Below, piece after piece: positions 20,069-29,994 of a stretch of 64,000 nucleotides of DNA. The DNA lies in assembly GCA_016871515.1 (NCBI GenBank), contig VHDE01000007.1, forward strand, positions 35,635 to 99,634, given 5' to 3'. How positions within the stretch are numbered: the first letter of the stretch is position 1; each line of letters begins with the position of its first letter. Origin of the DNA: Verrucomicrobiota bacterium (GTDB taxonomy: Bacteria > Verrucomicrobiota > Verrucomicrobiia > Limisphaerales > SIBE01). The notes below the pieces were generated by a model. That model saw only the letters and a list, made by a program, of their open reading frames with translations. It had not been told where the DNA came from and did not search any database. The translations under genes were made by a program, and so were the position numbers.

Positions 20069-20711
20069 TGAGCGGCCTTTCTCACGAACATCGGTTTAAG
20101 CAGTTGACGGAGATTACGAGGTGCTCGCGACTTTGACCATACTTTTCAGTTACTTTTCATGTGTGTGCGAATTGCGCCAAAAGTTTTGTTACCCGGGAGG
20201 GGTTGAAATGAGTGGGGAAAAGATACGTTGCGCCATCAGCTACCCATTCGTGGCAGTGTGTGGGAACAAGGAGTTCCCGGATGGCTGGAAGTCGATACGG
20301 TGGCGTTGTGCGGGGGAAGCACGGCCGGTGTTCATGACCCGAAGCCGGCCCAACAAAAAGGACGATAACGCGCATGTGGAGGAGAAAAACTGGACCCATT
20401 TCCGGCATGCATAGGACAGATAGGAGTCAGGTCTCAATAATCAGTTGGGGTCACATCTCTGCATTTGCATTTGACACTTCCGGCAACTCGCCCATCTGTT
20501 TTCGCACGCAATCGTCCGGCTCGACCGCGCGGCAAGACGACAAAGGCGCGTCCCAATCTCGCACGCAATCTGCAAAATGCATAGATGTGACTCTATCGAG
20601 GACCGGGAGTTCTTTGCGATCTTCGCGGGCTTGGTGTTCAGTTAGGAATAATCAGGCTGTCGACTGTCGTTTCGAAAGCCCATAAGGCAACTAAAGATTA
20701 CAGAAAGACCT
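20069..20711. other. Gene-poor spacer with mobile-element relic
   Basis: Short open frames on both strands (for example 20121-20414) mirror each other and have no recognisable family. The notable content is the inverted-repeat element at 20410-20600. The first part should hold the prepilin promoter. Confidence 0.5.
20410..20600. mobile_element. Non-coding palindromic element, RAYT/IS200-like relic
   Basis: GTCACATCTCTGCATTTGCA (20450-20469) is matched in inverse by TGCAAAATGCATAGATGTGA (20571-20590), with two differences. Just outside is AGGAGTCAGGTCTCAATAAT, the complement of TTGAGACCTGACTCC. From memory, sequences of this kind flank Y1-type REP-associated transposase genes in many bacteria. 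No transposase is left inside, so this would be a non-autonomous or deleted copy. Confidence 0.5.
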
Positions 20712-21125
20712 TCACCGCACATTCAGCACCACCGCGTTCGGGTGCGCAGGGTTCGGCACGAGCCGGCCATTCACGCAATCCACGAATAGATCGGTGCTTT
20801 CAAGCGCAGTTTGGCCGATCAATACTTCGTCGCCCAAGACAAGGCAATCTTCGTAAGTCAGTCGCCCTTCCAGATCGATCCGCACCGGTTCGGTGACATC
20901 AACCTCTTCAGAACGTCCGTCGGCGTACTTTGCATGCCGATGATAGGCAGTACTGAGGCCAAGCTGTTGCCTGACCTTGTCGGGCAACACACACCGGACA
21001 GCGCCAGTGTCAACCATTGCTTCAACTTCTAACGAACGCACTTGGTCGAGTCTGATCAATCCGCGCCGTTGCATCGACTCGTCCGCAGCATTCGTGAGCC
21101 GCACCTTTACTCGCACTTCACCCAT
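20712..21125 (-). CDS. Retropepsin-like (clan AA) aspartic protease
   Basis: 137 residues. The start is fixed by one of the few strong ribosome-binding sites in the window, AAAGGAGGAAGAT just before ATG at 21125; the open frame to 21398 is not needed. The active-site triad motif is VDTGAVRCVLP with Asp39-Thr-Gly, and VLGDEVLIGQTALES is the usual downstream strand. Single-domain clan AA proteins probably work as homodimers. Function and substrate are unknown. A family A palindrome lies upstream at 21368-21394. Confidence 0.8.
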   Translation of the reverse strand: MGEVRVKVRLTNAADESMQRRGLIRLDQVRSLEVEAMVDTGAVRCVLPDKVRQQLGLSTAYHRHAKYADGRSEEVDVTEPVRIDLEGRLTYEDCLVLGDEVLIGQTALESTDLFVDCVNGRLVPNPAHPNAVVLNVR

Positions 21126-21367
21126 ATCTTCCTCCTTTAATGGAATTCCAGCCCAAACGTGAATTAGCCGGCGGCTCATTTTCATAAGATCGGCACAATG
21201 TAGTCTCAATGCTGGCAGAATTGAACTCTTCTTTTTCGGTTTTCTGAAATTCGTGTTTTTCGCGTATTTCGTGGTTCTTAATCGCGGTTTCTTCGAATCC
21301 AAACTGCCGAACTTCAACCGCAGCGAGGGACGACGCATCTCCGCTGTCTGAAATGCATCGGGCCGCC

Positions 21368-21394
21368 GACAGGCGGGACGCGCTGTCCTACGAG
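21368..21394. repeat. Intergenic palindrome, family A
   Basis: GACAGGCGGGACGCGCTGTC followed by CTACGAG, adjacent to the stop of the B12 radical SAM gene. An AT-rich block at 21235-21285 (TTCGTG/TTTCGCG/TTTCGTGG) also looks repetitive. Confidence 0.7.
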
Positions 21395-21407
21395 ACAAAC
21401 ATCGAAT

Positions 21408-22940
21408 TCATACTTCATTCAAGTGCCGCGACTGCCGCTTAAGTCTAGCGATTTCGAGCGGTCGCTGGACAACTTCAGGCGCGTTTGTCAGATGCTCTCG
21501 TAAAAAACTCGGTTTGTCCGAGTGCCCGCCTCGTTGGTAGTCTCTCCATAGAATCTGCGCCGTCTCGAATTTATCCTGGCTGAGCTGTTCGGTCAGAAAA
21601 TCAAACACGAGCTCGGTCAATCGGATCAGCGCGATGCCATCCCGACGCCCAACTTGCGAATGAAGCCAGTCGCTGAAGCGCAGGAAAGCTTGGAATGGTG
21701 AGTTGGAATCCTTCCAAAGCAACGGCGCGGTTTCCACGAAGTTGCCGCTGTTCGCCACCAGGTCCCAATAACGCGCGAACCGTCGCATGCGTTGCATCTC
21801 AGCGAAGCTGATCGATTTGTTCTGCAGAATTTCATAGGGCGGCGTGTCGCTATAAACCATGCCCCATTCAGCATCGTGGCGTACAATCGGCGTGCCCCGC
21901 AGCCGCTTGAGAATCCCAACTTGAATTTCCTGCGGACGCAACGCCACCAGTTGATCAAAGCCGCGCCCGAAACTTTCGACCGTTTCACCCGGCAAACCGA
22001 CGATTAAGTCAGCATGAATGTGAACGCCTGTTTGCTCGCGCAGGAAGCGGAAGTTTTCCGCGAGTTTGTGATAGTTCTGCCGGCGCTTGATTCGATGGGA
22101 AACTTCGTCGTTGAATGTCTGAATTCCGATTTCGAATTGCAGTGCGCCCGCCGGGAACTTCGCAATCGGCTCGCGCAATGCCTCGGGCAACCGATCCGGA
22201 ATCATTTCAAAATGCAGAAACAGCCCAGGACGATAGCGTTCGTAGAAAAAATCGAGGATTGCCCGGCTTGTGTTCAAATTCAAATTGAAGGTTCGATCGA
22301 CAAACTTGAAGTGGGTCACGCCGCGATCGAGCAATCTTTCCAGCTTCGCTAAGAAATTCGCTATCGGGAATTGCCGCACTGGCACATCCAGCGACGACAG
22401 ACAGAATTCGCAAGTGAACGGACAACCGCGCGAAGCTTCGATGTAAATGACGCGATGAGCGATATCCTTATCATCGTAAAAATCGTAAGGGAGAATGAGG
22501 CGGTTTAGGTCGGGCAATTCGGCCGGAATTATTTTCGACGGCGGTCTCGCTCCTTCCAGCAACCCCTGGCAAAGCTCTGCAAACTTGAAATCAGCTTCCC
22601 CCGCGATCACATAGTCAGCCAAACGAACAATCGATTGGTCCTGAAACTCATAACTGACCTCGGGTCCGCCAACCACAACCATGATCTCGGGCTGAACTCG
22701 TTTCAGCATTGTTACCACTTCGGTGCTTAGCGTGGCGTTCCAGATATAGACGCCCAGCCCAATGATTTTGGGTTTGTGCGCAACAAGAACTTCAACGACG
22801 TCGGCGGGACGTTGTTTGATGTCGAATTCGACGATGGAAGCTTGATTCTGCAGAGGGCCAAGATTCGCCATGAGATACCGCAAGCCGAAGGCCGCGTGGA
22901 TGTACTTGGCATTAAACGTGGTTAAGACGATATTGGCCAT
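21408..22940 (-). CDS. B12-binding domain radical SAM protein
   Basis: 510 residues. The N-terminal cobalamin-binding Rossmann domain (about 1-140) includes [14 protein letters not shown] and [11 protein letters not shown]. The radical SAM domain has cluster motif [14 protein letters not shown] near residue 180 and [18 protein letters not shown]-terminal helical region of about 130 residues matches the DUF4080-type layout. Such proteins often methylate or rearrange unactivated carbons, but the substrate is unknown. It stands alone, divergent from smc. Confidence 0.87.
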   Translation of the reverse strand: MANIVLTTFNAKYIHAAFGLRYLMANLGPLQNQASIVEFDIKQRPADVVEVLVAHKPKIIGLGVYIWNATLSTEVVTMLKRVQPEIMVVVGGPEVSYEFQDQSIVRLADYVIAGEADFKFAELCQGLLEGARPPSKIIPAELPDLNRLILPYDFYDDKDIAHRVIYIEASRGCPFTCEFCLSSLDVPVRQFPIANFLAKLERLLDRGVTHFKFVDRTFNLNLNTSRAILDFFYERYRPGLFLHFEMIPDRLPEALREPIAKFPAGALQFEIGIQTFNDEVSHRIKRRQNYHKLAENFRFLREQTGVHIHADLIVGLPGETVESFGRGFDQLVALRPQEIQVGILKRLRGTPIVRHDAEWGMVYSDTPPYEILQNKSISFAEMQRMRRFARYWDLVANSGNFVETAPLLWKDSNSPFQAFLRFSDWLHSQVGRRDGIALIRLTELVFDFLTEQLSQDKFETAQILWRDYQRGGHSDKPSFLREHLTNAPEVVQRPLEIARLKRQSRHLNEV

Positions 22941-23138
22941 GATGATAGTTAAGCCGACATGGATAGTATTTCAAAACAGGGCAGAAACCAAGCTTGGCTC
23001 TGCCGCAGAACCTGTTCAGAAACACAAGTCGCTATCCGTCCATCCTATAGGTTGTGTTCAGCGATTCCACAAAACGCAATAGGTTGTGGTTTTTCGACTT
23101 TACTTGGTCGGCCGGTTCCTTTTTCCTCTAGCTAGACA

Positions 23139-26100
23139 ATGTATTTAAAGAATTTGACAGTTTTAGGATTTAAGTCTTTCGCGGATAAGACCTCTCTCAA
23201 CTTTTTGCCGGGAGTCTCCGCTATTGTTGGGCCCAATGGATGTGGCAAATCCAATGTTTCCGACGCCATCCGCTGGGTCCTGGGTGAGCAATCCGCTAAG
23301 GCATTACGTGGCGGCGAAATGGCCGATGTCATATTCAATGGAACAGACGGGCGCAAGCCGTTGGGGATGGCCGAAGTTTCGTTGACAATTGGCGACGTCG
23401 ATGCAGCGCATCTTACGGCTGCGGGTGTCGAGATGGCATTTAATGAGGTGACGCTGACGCGCCGGATTTTTCGCGACGGTGGGAGTGAATACTTCATCAA
23501 TAAGACACCCTGCCGGTTGAAGGATATTCAGCAGCTGTTTATGGGGACGGGCGTTGGGCGAACCAGCTACAGCATCATGGCGCAGGGAAACATTACGCAG
23601 ATCATCTCGAGCAAGCCCGAAGATCGTCGGATGGTTTTTGAAGAGGCCGCGGGCATTACGAAATACAAAGCGCAAAAGAAAGAAGCGTTGCGCAAACTCG
23701 AATACACCGATCAGAACTTGCTGCGCGTCTCCGATTTGATCCGCGAGGTAAAACGGCAAATTGGCTCGCTGCAACGACAGGCCGGCAAGGCGCGACGTTA
23801 CAAGCAATTGATGCTGGAATTGCAACACCTCGACACCCAACTCGCCCGGCATCAGTTCGACGTGCTGCAATCATCGATTCGCGAGCGGCAATCCGCTCTC
23901 GAAAAGGTGCGGGTTGAAATTGAAGTTTGTTCGGAAAGCGTTCTCCGAGGCGAAGAGGAAGTCACGCAACTCCGGTCCTTGCTCTCGGAACTGGAACAAC
24001 ATATCCATCGCACCGAGCAACAGGGTCACGAATTGAAAGGCCAGATCGACCGGCACGAGGGCCGAATTCACTTTAACGAAGAACGGCTGCGGGAGCTTGA
24101 TCTGCAAAATGCCAAAGCCCACAGCGACATCACCCAGGGAGAAGAGCGGCGTCTCGCGGCGGAGGACGAATTCAAAACCGTCACGGAACGTCTGAACCGA
24201 TCGAACGAAGCTCTCGAACAAAATCGGCAGCGTTTGACGGTCAAGAGAGCAGCGCTTCAATCCATCGAAAGAGATCTGGCGGCGAATCAAGAAGCCGTGC
24301 GAAAAACCCAGGCCGATGCTTTCGCCTCGGCGCAACAGTTAACGCGCGTCCGCAACGAAATCAACGCGCTCGATTTGCAGAAGCAAGGCAACGTCGTCCG
24401 TCTCGAAAAACTTTCGGCTGAGAAAATCCAATTGGAAGAAGAACGCAGCCGGCTAGAGACAAAGTTGCAAGAGTTCGCCGCCACGGTTGAAGCTGAAAAA
24501 CTGAACGCCCAAACAAGTCGCAGTTCTGTCGAAGAACGACAGCAACGGCTTCGCGAAATCCAGCACGAGTTAAACGGTGCGACACAAGAATTGGATGGCC
24601 TCTTGCGTTCTCAAGCGGAACGCCGTTCTCGCCTGAACGTTCTCGAACAGCTGCAATCGGAATACGAAGGGTTCAGCGCCGGTTCGCTGGCCGCGCTCAA
24701 AGGCGCGCGCAATGTTCTCGGTTCGCTGACCGATCGAATTCGCGTGCCCGACGCTTACATCGCAGCTATTGAGGCGGCGCTGGGGCATCATTTGCAATTG
24801 GTCTTGACCGAGCAGCCGGAGTCCGCACAGGAGATTTTGGCGAATTTGCAGGCCAATAAAAAAGGGCGCGCCAGCATCGCGGCATTGACGCTTCTGAAAC
24901 CCGGTGATGCGCCTTCGAGCCAGCTTGCCGAGAGCGCCGATACGAGCGGCAGTCAGCCCGCGCAGGGAATTGCCGCGTTGAGCGTTGTCGAGGCAGACGA
25001 GTCGATCCTGCCATTGGTCAGAAGTCTGCTCGAGCGGACGCGCATTGCTGCTGACTTGCGTGCCGCGACTGATCTGTGGCAAGCCGCGCAAGGTCAATTT
25101 GATTTCGTTACGTTGGCTGGCGAGGTGTTGACACGACACGGCATTTACACCGGCGGCTCCGGCAGTGGAACCGGCACAACGCCCGCCTCAGTCCTCGGAC
25201 GCAAAAATCAAATTGCCGAATTAAGTGCGGCCATCGCGCAACTGCAGGAGCAAATTCAGGAGGCCAGCCGGCGCAAAGGCGCGTTGCAAAGCGAGCAAAC
25301 GGTTTTGCAGGCCTCCTTGCAGCAGGCGCAAAGTGAATTGCGCAGCCAGGAAGTCGCCATCGCCACTCGGCAGGGTGAGTTTAACGCATTGCAAAACTCG
25401 CTGCGCTCTCTGCACCAGAAAATTGACACAGTCGTTTACGAAATCCAAAGCCTCGCGGCTCAGGAATCCGAAGGTTCGCAGAAGCGCGATGGCTTGGCCG
25501 CGCAAGTTGGGGCGTTGGAAAGCCGCGAATTGGCTCTGCAGGATCAATTGGCGGAATTGAATTCAGCGCTCGAGGGGCTGCGGCAACAGCGCGAAGCGGC
25601 CAATTCAGAACTGACTGAAACGAAAATCGCGCTCGCGGCCGAAGAGCAGCTCTGCGCGTCATTCCGGCAGCAAGTCCAATCCCTGCGCGAGCGTCTTCAA
25701 GAACTGCAACGCATGCTCGATCAACGCCGGGCCGAGACGGCTTCGTTTGTCAACCGTCGCGCCCAGCTGGAAATGGAGATGGAAGATTCGCGCCGGAAGA
25801 TTGCTTCGCTGCAACACGAACGGGAGCAGGTCAACGCGCAGCTCGCCGAACTCGGAGCTCAAAAAGACAGTCAAGAAAGCGAGATTGTCTCTCGCGAGGA
25901 AAGCTTGCGAGCCCAACGCCATCGCCTCGCCGAGCTTCAGCAGCAACGCGGCGGATTCGAAGTGGAACTCGCGCAGAAAAACATGAGTGTGCAAAACTTG
26001 CGGCAGCGCATTCACGAAAAATATCAAGTCAGCCTCGACGATGTCCGCAGCGAATGCATTACCATCACTATCGCCGATGAAGGCCCCCCGAAAGTGCAAA

Positions 26101-26918
26101 CGCTCTCGCCAGAAGAAATGGCGGCGAGTGGCGCGGCCACGGATTGGAACGCGGTAGCGGAGCAGGTAGCAGCCTTGCAAAAGCGCTTGGATGAAATGGG
26201 GCCGGTCAATCTCGTCGCCATCGAGGAGTACGAGGAGACTGAGCAACGATACCAGTTCCTCACCAAGCAGCACGATGACTTGCAGAACGCCAAACAACAA
26301 TTGCTGGACGTTATCAATCGCATCAACGCGCAAACCAAAGAAATGTTTTCGGAAACGTTCCAGAAGATTCGCGAGAACTTCCGCAACTTGTTTACCGAAG
26401 TCTTCGGCGGTGGAAAGGCGGATTTGCTGTTGGTCGATGAAGGTGATGTCCTGGAAAGCGGCATCGATATCATGGCTCGCCCGCCTGGAAAGCAGTTGCA
26501 GAGCATTTCACTTCTCTCAGGCGGTGAACAGACCATGACCGCCGTTGCGCTGCTGTTTTCGATTTACCAGGTCAAGCCGAGTCCGTTTTGCGTCTTGGAC
26601 GAGCTCGATGCGCCGCTCGACGAGTCAAACATCAACCGATTTATCCGCGTCTTGCAGCGATTCCTGGCGCACTCGCAGTTCATCATCATCACGCATAACA
26701 AACGAACCATCGGCATGGCTGACGTGCTATATGGCGTAACGATGCAAGAGCAAGGCGTCAGCAAGATTGTCAGCGTAAAATTCCACAAGGCCGAGGAAGT
26801 GGTGACCGATCACACACCGGCCCCGCTTGTTCCGCCTCCGTCGGTCCCGCTTGTCGAGGTCGAGGAAGACAAATTGCAGAGTCGCGAAGATACCCTTGAA
26901 GTCGTGATGGCCAAATAG
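23139..26918 (+). CDS. smc: Chromosome segregation protein SMC
   Basis: 1259 residues, slightly longer than most bacterial SMC. Walker A is GPNGCGKSN at 31-39. Long coiled coils (about 170-500 and 700-1010) flank the hinge (YEGFSAGSLAALKGA near 508 to about 690, with GHHLQLVLTEQ). The ABC signature LLSGGEQTM is near 1124 and Walker B FCVLDELDAPLDE near 1150. It forms condensin rings with ScpA and ScpB, which are not in the window. The C-terminal 40 residues after KIVSVKFHKAEEV are proline-rich and variable. Confidence 0.97.
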   Translation: MYLKNLTVLGFKSFADKTSLNFLPGVSAIVGPNGCGKSNVSDAIRWVLGEQSAKALRGGEMADVIFNGTDGRKPLGMAEVSLTIGDVDAAHLTAAGVEMAFNEVTLTRRIFRDGGSEYFINKTPCRLKDIQQLFMGTGVGRTSYSIMAQGNITQIISSKPEDRRMVFEEAAGITKYKAQKKEALRKLEYTDQNLLRVSDLIREVKRQIGSLQRQAGKARRYKQLMLELQHLDTQLARHQFDVLQSSIRERQSALEKVRVEIEVCSESVLRGEEEVTQLRSLLSELEQHIHRTEQQGHELKGQIDRHEGRIHFNEERLRELDLQNAKAHSDITQGEERRLAAEDEFKTVTERLNRSNEALEQNRQRLTVKRAALQSIERDLAANQEAVRKTQADAFASAQQLTRVRNEINALDLQKQGNVVRLEKLSAEKIQLEEERSRLETKLQEFAATVEAEKLNAQTSRSSVEERQQRLREIQHELNGATQELDGLLRSQAERRSRLNVLEQLQSEYEGFSAGSLAALKGARNVLGSLTDRIRVPDAYIAAIEAALGHHLQLVLTEQPESAQEILANLQANKKGRASIAALTLLKPGDAPSSQLAESADTSGSQPAQGIAALSVVEADESILPLVRSLLERTRIAADLRAATDLWQAAQGQFDFVTLAGEVLTRHGIYTGGSGSGTGTTPASVLGRKNQIAELSAAIAQLQEQIQEASRRKGALQSEQTVLQASLQQAQSELRSQEVAIATRQGEFNALQNSLRSLHQKIDTVVYEIQSLAAQESEGSQKRDGLAAQVGALESRELALQDQLAELNSALEGLRQQREAANSELTETKIALAAEEQLCASFRQQVQSLRERLQELQRMLDQRRAETASFVNRRAQLEMEMEDSRRKIASLQHEREQVNAQLAELGAQKDSQESEIVSREESLRAQRHRLAELQQQRGGFEVELAQKNMSVQNLRQRIHEKYQVSLDDVRSECITITIADEGPPKVQTLSPEEMAASGAATDWNAVAEQVAALQKRLDEMGPVNLVAIEEYEETEQRYQFLTKQHDDLQNAKQQLLDVINRINAQTKEMFSETFQKIRENFRNLFTEVFGGGKADLLLVDEGDVLESGIDIMARPPGKQLQSISLLSGGEQTMTAVALLFSIYQVKPSPFCVLDELDAPLDESNINRFIRVLQRFLAHSQFIIITHNKRTIGMADVLYGVTMQEQGVSKIVSVKFHKAEEVVTDHTPAPLVPPPSVPLVEVEEDKLQSREDTLEVVMAK

Positions 26919-27155
26919 CGAGGGCGGGATTAATACCGCGCGCCGTCGCCCTTTTGAGTTTCGAGACCCCCGGCAGTCTCACCTTCTGCCGCGTGAACGC
27001 TGCGGTCCACTGACCGACAGTTTTAATCGCACCCGTGGGCACCCGTGGGCAGCGTTGCCATTGCGTCCGTTTGAAAAAAGTCCGACATTGCTCATAAAGA
27101 TCGGCGCTGCCAAAAGGGCGGCCAAAGTTTTGATTTCAATACCGATGAGTGCCCA

Positions 27156-28706
27156 TTGAAATTGTTGATTGTCCATTATCATCTTCGGCCCGGCGGGATT
27201 CGGCGGATTATCGAATCAGCGACGCCACATCTGGTGACTCAACATAAGCCCGCCATCGAAGAAGTGATTCTCGCGACCGGCGAAGCTAAGGATCGAGAGT
27301 GGGTTTCGGATTTTGCAAAATGCTTGGCCCCCTTGTCCCTGCGGCTCCTCCCATGTCACGCGTTCAATTACATTTCCGAACAGCGCGGCAGCGCGCCAAA
27401 GATTCGAGGCCAAATTCGCAGAGCGATAAGCAACCTTCTGGACTCTCATGAATCCTGGCTGGTCTGGTTTCACAACCCTGGCGTGGGACGGAACTTGATT
27501 CTGGTTCGCGAACTCGCCCGCGCTTGCGACGGCCGGCGCTGTTCCGTTGTCTTCCACCATCACGACTGGTGGTTCGATAATCGCTGGCAGCGTTGGCCGG
27601 AGATGCGACGCTCCCAATTTAGAACTCTGGGCCAGGTCGCAAGCGCGATTTTTCCCGCGGGCCGCAATTTCAAGCATGCTACCATCAATAGAGCCGATGC
27701 GACTTCGTTGCGAAGCGGTCTAAGCGCGCGAACGCATTGGCTCCCCAATCTCACCGAACGCGGCCGTCCCGTGTCAAAGCAGGCCGCTCAAAGCGCTCGC
27801 CGATGGTTGCAGGAGATATTTGGGATTAAAGAAGGGCCAATTTGGATTCTGCCTGGCCGCCTCTTGCGCCGAAAGAACGTTGCGGAAGCCATCTTGCTGA
27901 CACGCTGGTTGCGGCCGGAAGCGTGGCTCATTACAACGGGCGGCATCAGTTCGGCTCAAGAGCAAGCCTATGGCGAAAGGTTGAAATCGTTAATTGAAAA
28001 ATTCAACTGGCCGGTCCGTTTGGGCATCCTCGAAGGAAATCAAAAGGGCAAGCCGTCCGTCGCTTCACTTATCGCCTTGAGTGAGTCTGTTCTTTTGACC
28101 TCGGTCCAGGAGGGTTTTGGTTTGCCGTATCTCGAAGCAATCGCCGCTGATCGTCCGTTGATTGCGAGGAGGATTCCGAACGTGATGCCAGATTTGTTGG
28201 ATATAGGCTTCGTCTTTCCGTACACGTACCAGGAAATCCGTATTCCGCCGCACTTATTTGATCTCCGTGCCGAGCGGAGGCGGCAGGACGTTCTATTTCG
28301 GACGTGGCGCAGCCACCTGCCGAGGTCCTGCCGGCAAAATGTCCAGAAACCTGATTGGTTGGAGAGTGACAATCTTCCTTTTGCGCGGCTCACGCTAACG
28401 GCGCAGATCGAAGTGCTGAAGCAACCGTTGGAACATTCCTGGCAAGGCTGTCGAGGCCTGAATCCATTTCTGATCGAATGGGCCGAGTGCATCCAGCGCG
28501 GAACGCTCCGCTCAATGGCGTGGCCAAGCCGGGCCAACGGCTTTCTCAGCGGCCCAGCTTACGGCAAACGATTGGCGGCTGTGTTTGCGCCGAAATCCGG
28601 TGATCAGAAACAGGGCCGAGCCGCGCAAGCGACGCAACGGAAATTCATTCGCGAGAAACTTAAGAAGACCCATTTGTTTCCATTGCTTTGGGCTGAGGTG
28701 ACATGA
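27156..28706 (+). CDS. GT4-like glycosyltransferase
   Basis: 516 residues from a TTG start; the upstream in-frame ATG region is closed by a stop. KLLIVHYHLRPGGIRR is the usual N-terminal strand and loop of GT-B enzymes. LPGRLLRRKNVAEAI begins the donor-binding half, and SVQEGFGLPYLEAIAADRP carries the E-x7-E motif. It probably transfers a sugar to a lipid or polysaccharide at the inner membrane. Its stop overlaps the next gene's start by 4 bp (ATGA), so it is translationally coupled to a HAD phosphatase-like protein. Confidence 0.82.
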   Translation: MKLLIVHYHLRPGGIRRIIESATPHLVTQHKPAIEEVILATGEAKDREWVSDFAKCLAPLSLRLLPCHAFNYISEQRGSAPKIRGQIRRAISNLLDSHESWLVWFHNPGVGRNLILVRELARACDGRRCSVVFHHHDWWFDNRWQRWPEMRRSQFRTLGQVASAIFPAGRNFKHATINRADATSLRSGLSARTHWLPNLTERGRPVSKQAAQSARRWLQEIFGIKEGPIWILPGRLLRRKNVAEAILLTRWLRPEAWLITTGGISSAQEQAYGERLKSLIEKFNWPVRLGILEGNQKGKPSVASLIALSESVLLTSVQEGFGLPYLEAIAADRPLIARRIPNVMPDLLDIGFVFPYTYQEIRIPPHLFDLRAERRRQDVLFRTWRSHLPRSCRQNVQKPDWLESDNLPFARLTLTAQIEVLKQPLEHSWQGCRGLNPFLIEWAECIQRGTLRSMAWPSRANGFLSGPAYGKRLAAVFAPKSGDQKQGRAAQATQRKFIREKLKKTHLFPLLWAEVT

Positions 28707-29434
28707 TCATTCGAGCTGTCATCTTCGACGTTTACAACACGCTGCTGGAAGTTGGGCCGCGGCCAGCCAATGCTGAAGAACAATGGCAGCATCTCTGCAA
28801 TGAGTTTCTCGGCGGCGCCGGGCGATTGTCGCTGGCCGAATTCGCCAAAAGAACCGAGTGCTTGATCGGCCTGGAACATACAATGGCCAAAGCTCAAGGC
28901 ATCGCACACCCTGAAATTAATTGGCCCGAATTGGCAACACGGGCCCTACCCGAACTTTCCCAACTGCCGTACGAACGGCGTGACGAATTCTTGTTCCGGC
29001 ACGCTCAGTTAACGCGTTCGGTCCTGCTCTCGACGGATGCGACAGAAGTGCTCCGCTTTCTCGCGCGCGAAAATGTGCTCTTGGGCATCGCCTCGAATGC
29101 TCAGGCCTACACTTTGCGTGAACTCGAAAGGGCTCTGGACGGACGGGGTTTGTCGATGCCTATGTTCTCGCCCGAACTATCCTTTTGGTCCTTTCGTTTC
29201 GGGTTCAGCAAACCCGATCCGCACGTGTTCCGCATGCTGACGGCGCGCCTGAAGCTAATGAACGTGACAGCGGCCGAAACACTCATGGTCGGAGATCGCC
29301 TGGACAACGACATTCTTCCGGCCCAAGGCCAAGGCTGGCAAATCTGGCAACTAAGGAGCGCCCACGGGAGTGCGGCCATTCCGGGAGGAGACTGGCGTTC
29401 TCTCGGAAGTTTTGTTAATCGCCCACTTCGCTAA
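28703..29434 (+). CDS. HAD-superfamily hydrolase
   Basis: 243 residues. Motif I is FDVYNTLL: the nucleophile Asp9 is present, but the second Asp of the usual DxD is Tyr11, as in haloacid dehalogenases. Motif II is IASNAQ, motif III includes the lysine in FSKPDPHVF, and motif IV is MVGDRLDNDI. The cap is helical (about 20-95). The Tyr suggests it is not a standard phosphatase. It is coupled to the glycosyltransferase. Its 3' end overlaps the convergent response regulator by 20 bp. Confidence 0.83.
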   Translation: MIIRAVIFDVYNTLLEVGPRPANAEEQWQHLCNEFLGGAGRLSLAEFAKRTECLIGLEHTMAKAQGIAHPEINWPELATRALPELSQLPYERRDEFLFRHAQLTRSVLLSTDATEVLRFLARENVLLGIASNAQAYTLRELERALDGRGLSMPMFSPELSFWSFRFGFSKPDPHVFRMLTARLKLMNVTAAETLMVGDRLDNDILPAQGQGWQIWQLRSAHGSAAIPGGDWRSLGSFVNRPLR

Positions 29435-29828
29435 TCGACCAGTAATGCGTAATCGCGCGGACCATATCGATGAACTGGTGATAATTCATCGGCTTGATCA
29501 CATATCCGGCCACGCCAAGTTGAAAGCTTTCGATCCGTTCGCTTTCCTGCCGCGAGGTCGTCAGCACTACGACCGGGATATGCTTGAGCGCGTCGTCGTG
29601 CTTGACGATTTCCAGAAACTCAATGCCGCCCATCTTCGGCATGTTCAAGTCCAGCAGGATAAATCCGGGCCTTGGATTCCGTTCATCACGCAGGAACGAA
29701 AGCGCATCTTCTCCGTTGCCAACAACAAAGAGTTGGTTGCTGGCATGGCATTCCTTCAACGCGCGTTTCACGGTCATGACATCCGCCTTGTCATCTTCGA
29801 TGAGGAGGATTGGCTTCGGATTCTTCAT
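29415..29828 (-). CDS. Single-domain response regulator, Rcp1-like
   Basis: 137 residues, receiver domain only. Acidic pocket IEDDKADV, phospho-acceptor Asp60 in FILLDLNMPKMGG, Thr in VVVLTTS and Lys in GYVIKPM are all present. The E-DD-x-AD start and RALKE helix match the Rcp1-like group that usually answers to hybrid or phytochrome-like kinases. No kinase is adjacent; a kinase H-box remnant is at 42.7 kb. Confidence 0.9.
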   Translation of the reverse strand: MKNPKPILLIEDDKADVMTVKRALKECHASNQLFVVGNGEDALSFLRDERNPRPGFILLDLNMPKMGGIEFLEIVKHDDALKHIPVVVLTTSRQESERIESFQLGVAGYVIKPMNYHQFIDMVRAITHYWSISEVGD

Positions 29829-29880
29829 AGGCGAAACTTACTCGCCGCTATTTGCGAAGCGAGGAAAAGAACGCGCTAAA

Positions 29881-29986
29881 GTGTTTCTCGAAATAGGTTT
29901 CCTGAAAGGTGGGGAAGCGCTGCCGCGTGTTTCCGGCAAACCAGCAGGTTTGCCCTGCCTGTTCGGAAATCTGTTTCGAGAAGCGC
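29881..29986. repeat. Inverted repeat, family C copy 2
   Basis: GTGTTTCTCGAAATAGGTTT (29881) and GGAAATCTGTTTCGAGAAGC (from 29965) are imperfect complements. An inner pair (TTTCCGGCAAACC, GGTTTGCC) adds a second stem. It lies between the response regulator promoter side and the 3' end of the CotH gene. Confidence 0.75.
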
Positions 29987-29994
29987 TGTAGCAA

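Noticed and set aside
20121..20414. Small open frames on both strands upstream of the palindromic element
   Set aside because: They mirror each other, carry no family motif and have no ribosome-binding site.
27029..27048. GCACCCGTGG repeated twice
   Set aside because: Only two copies in an ordinary promoter spacer; not enough for a repeat or operator call.
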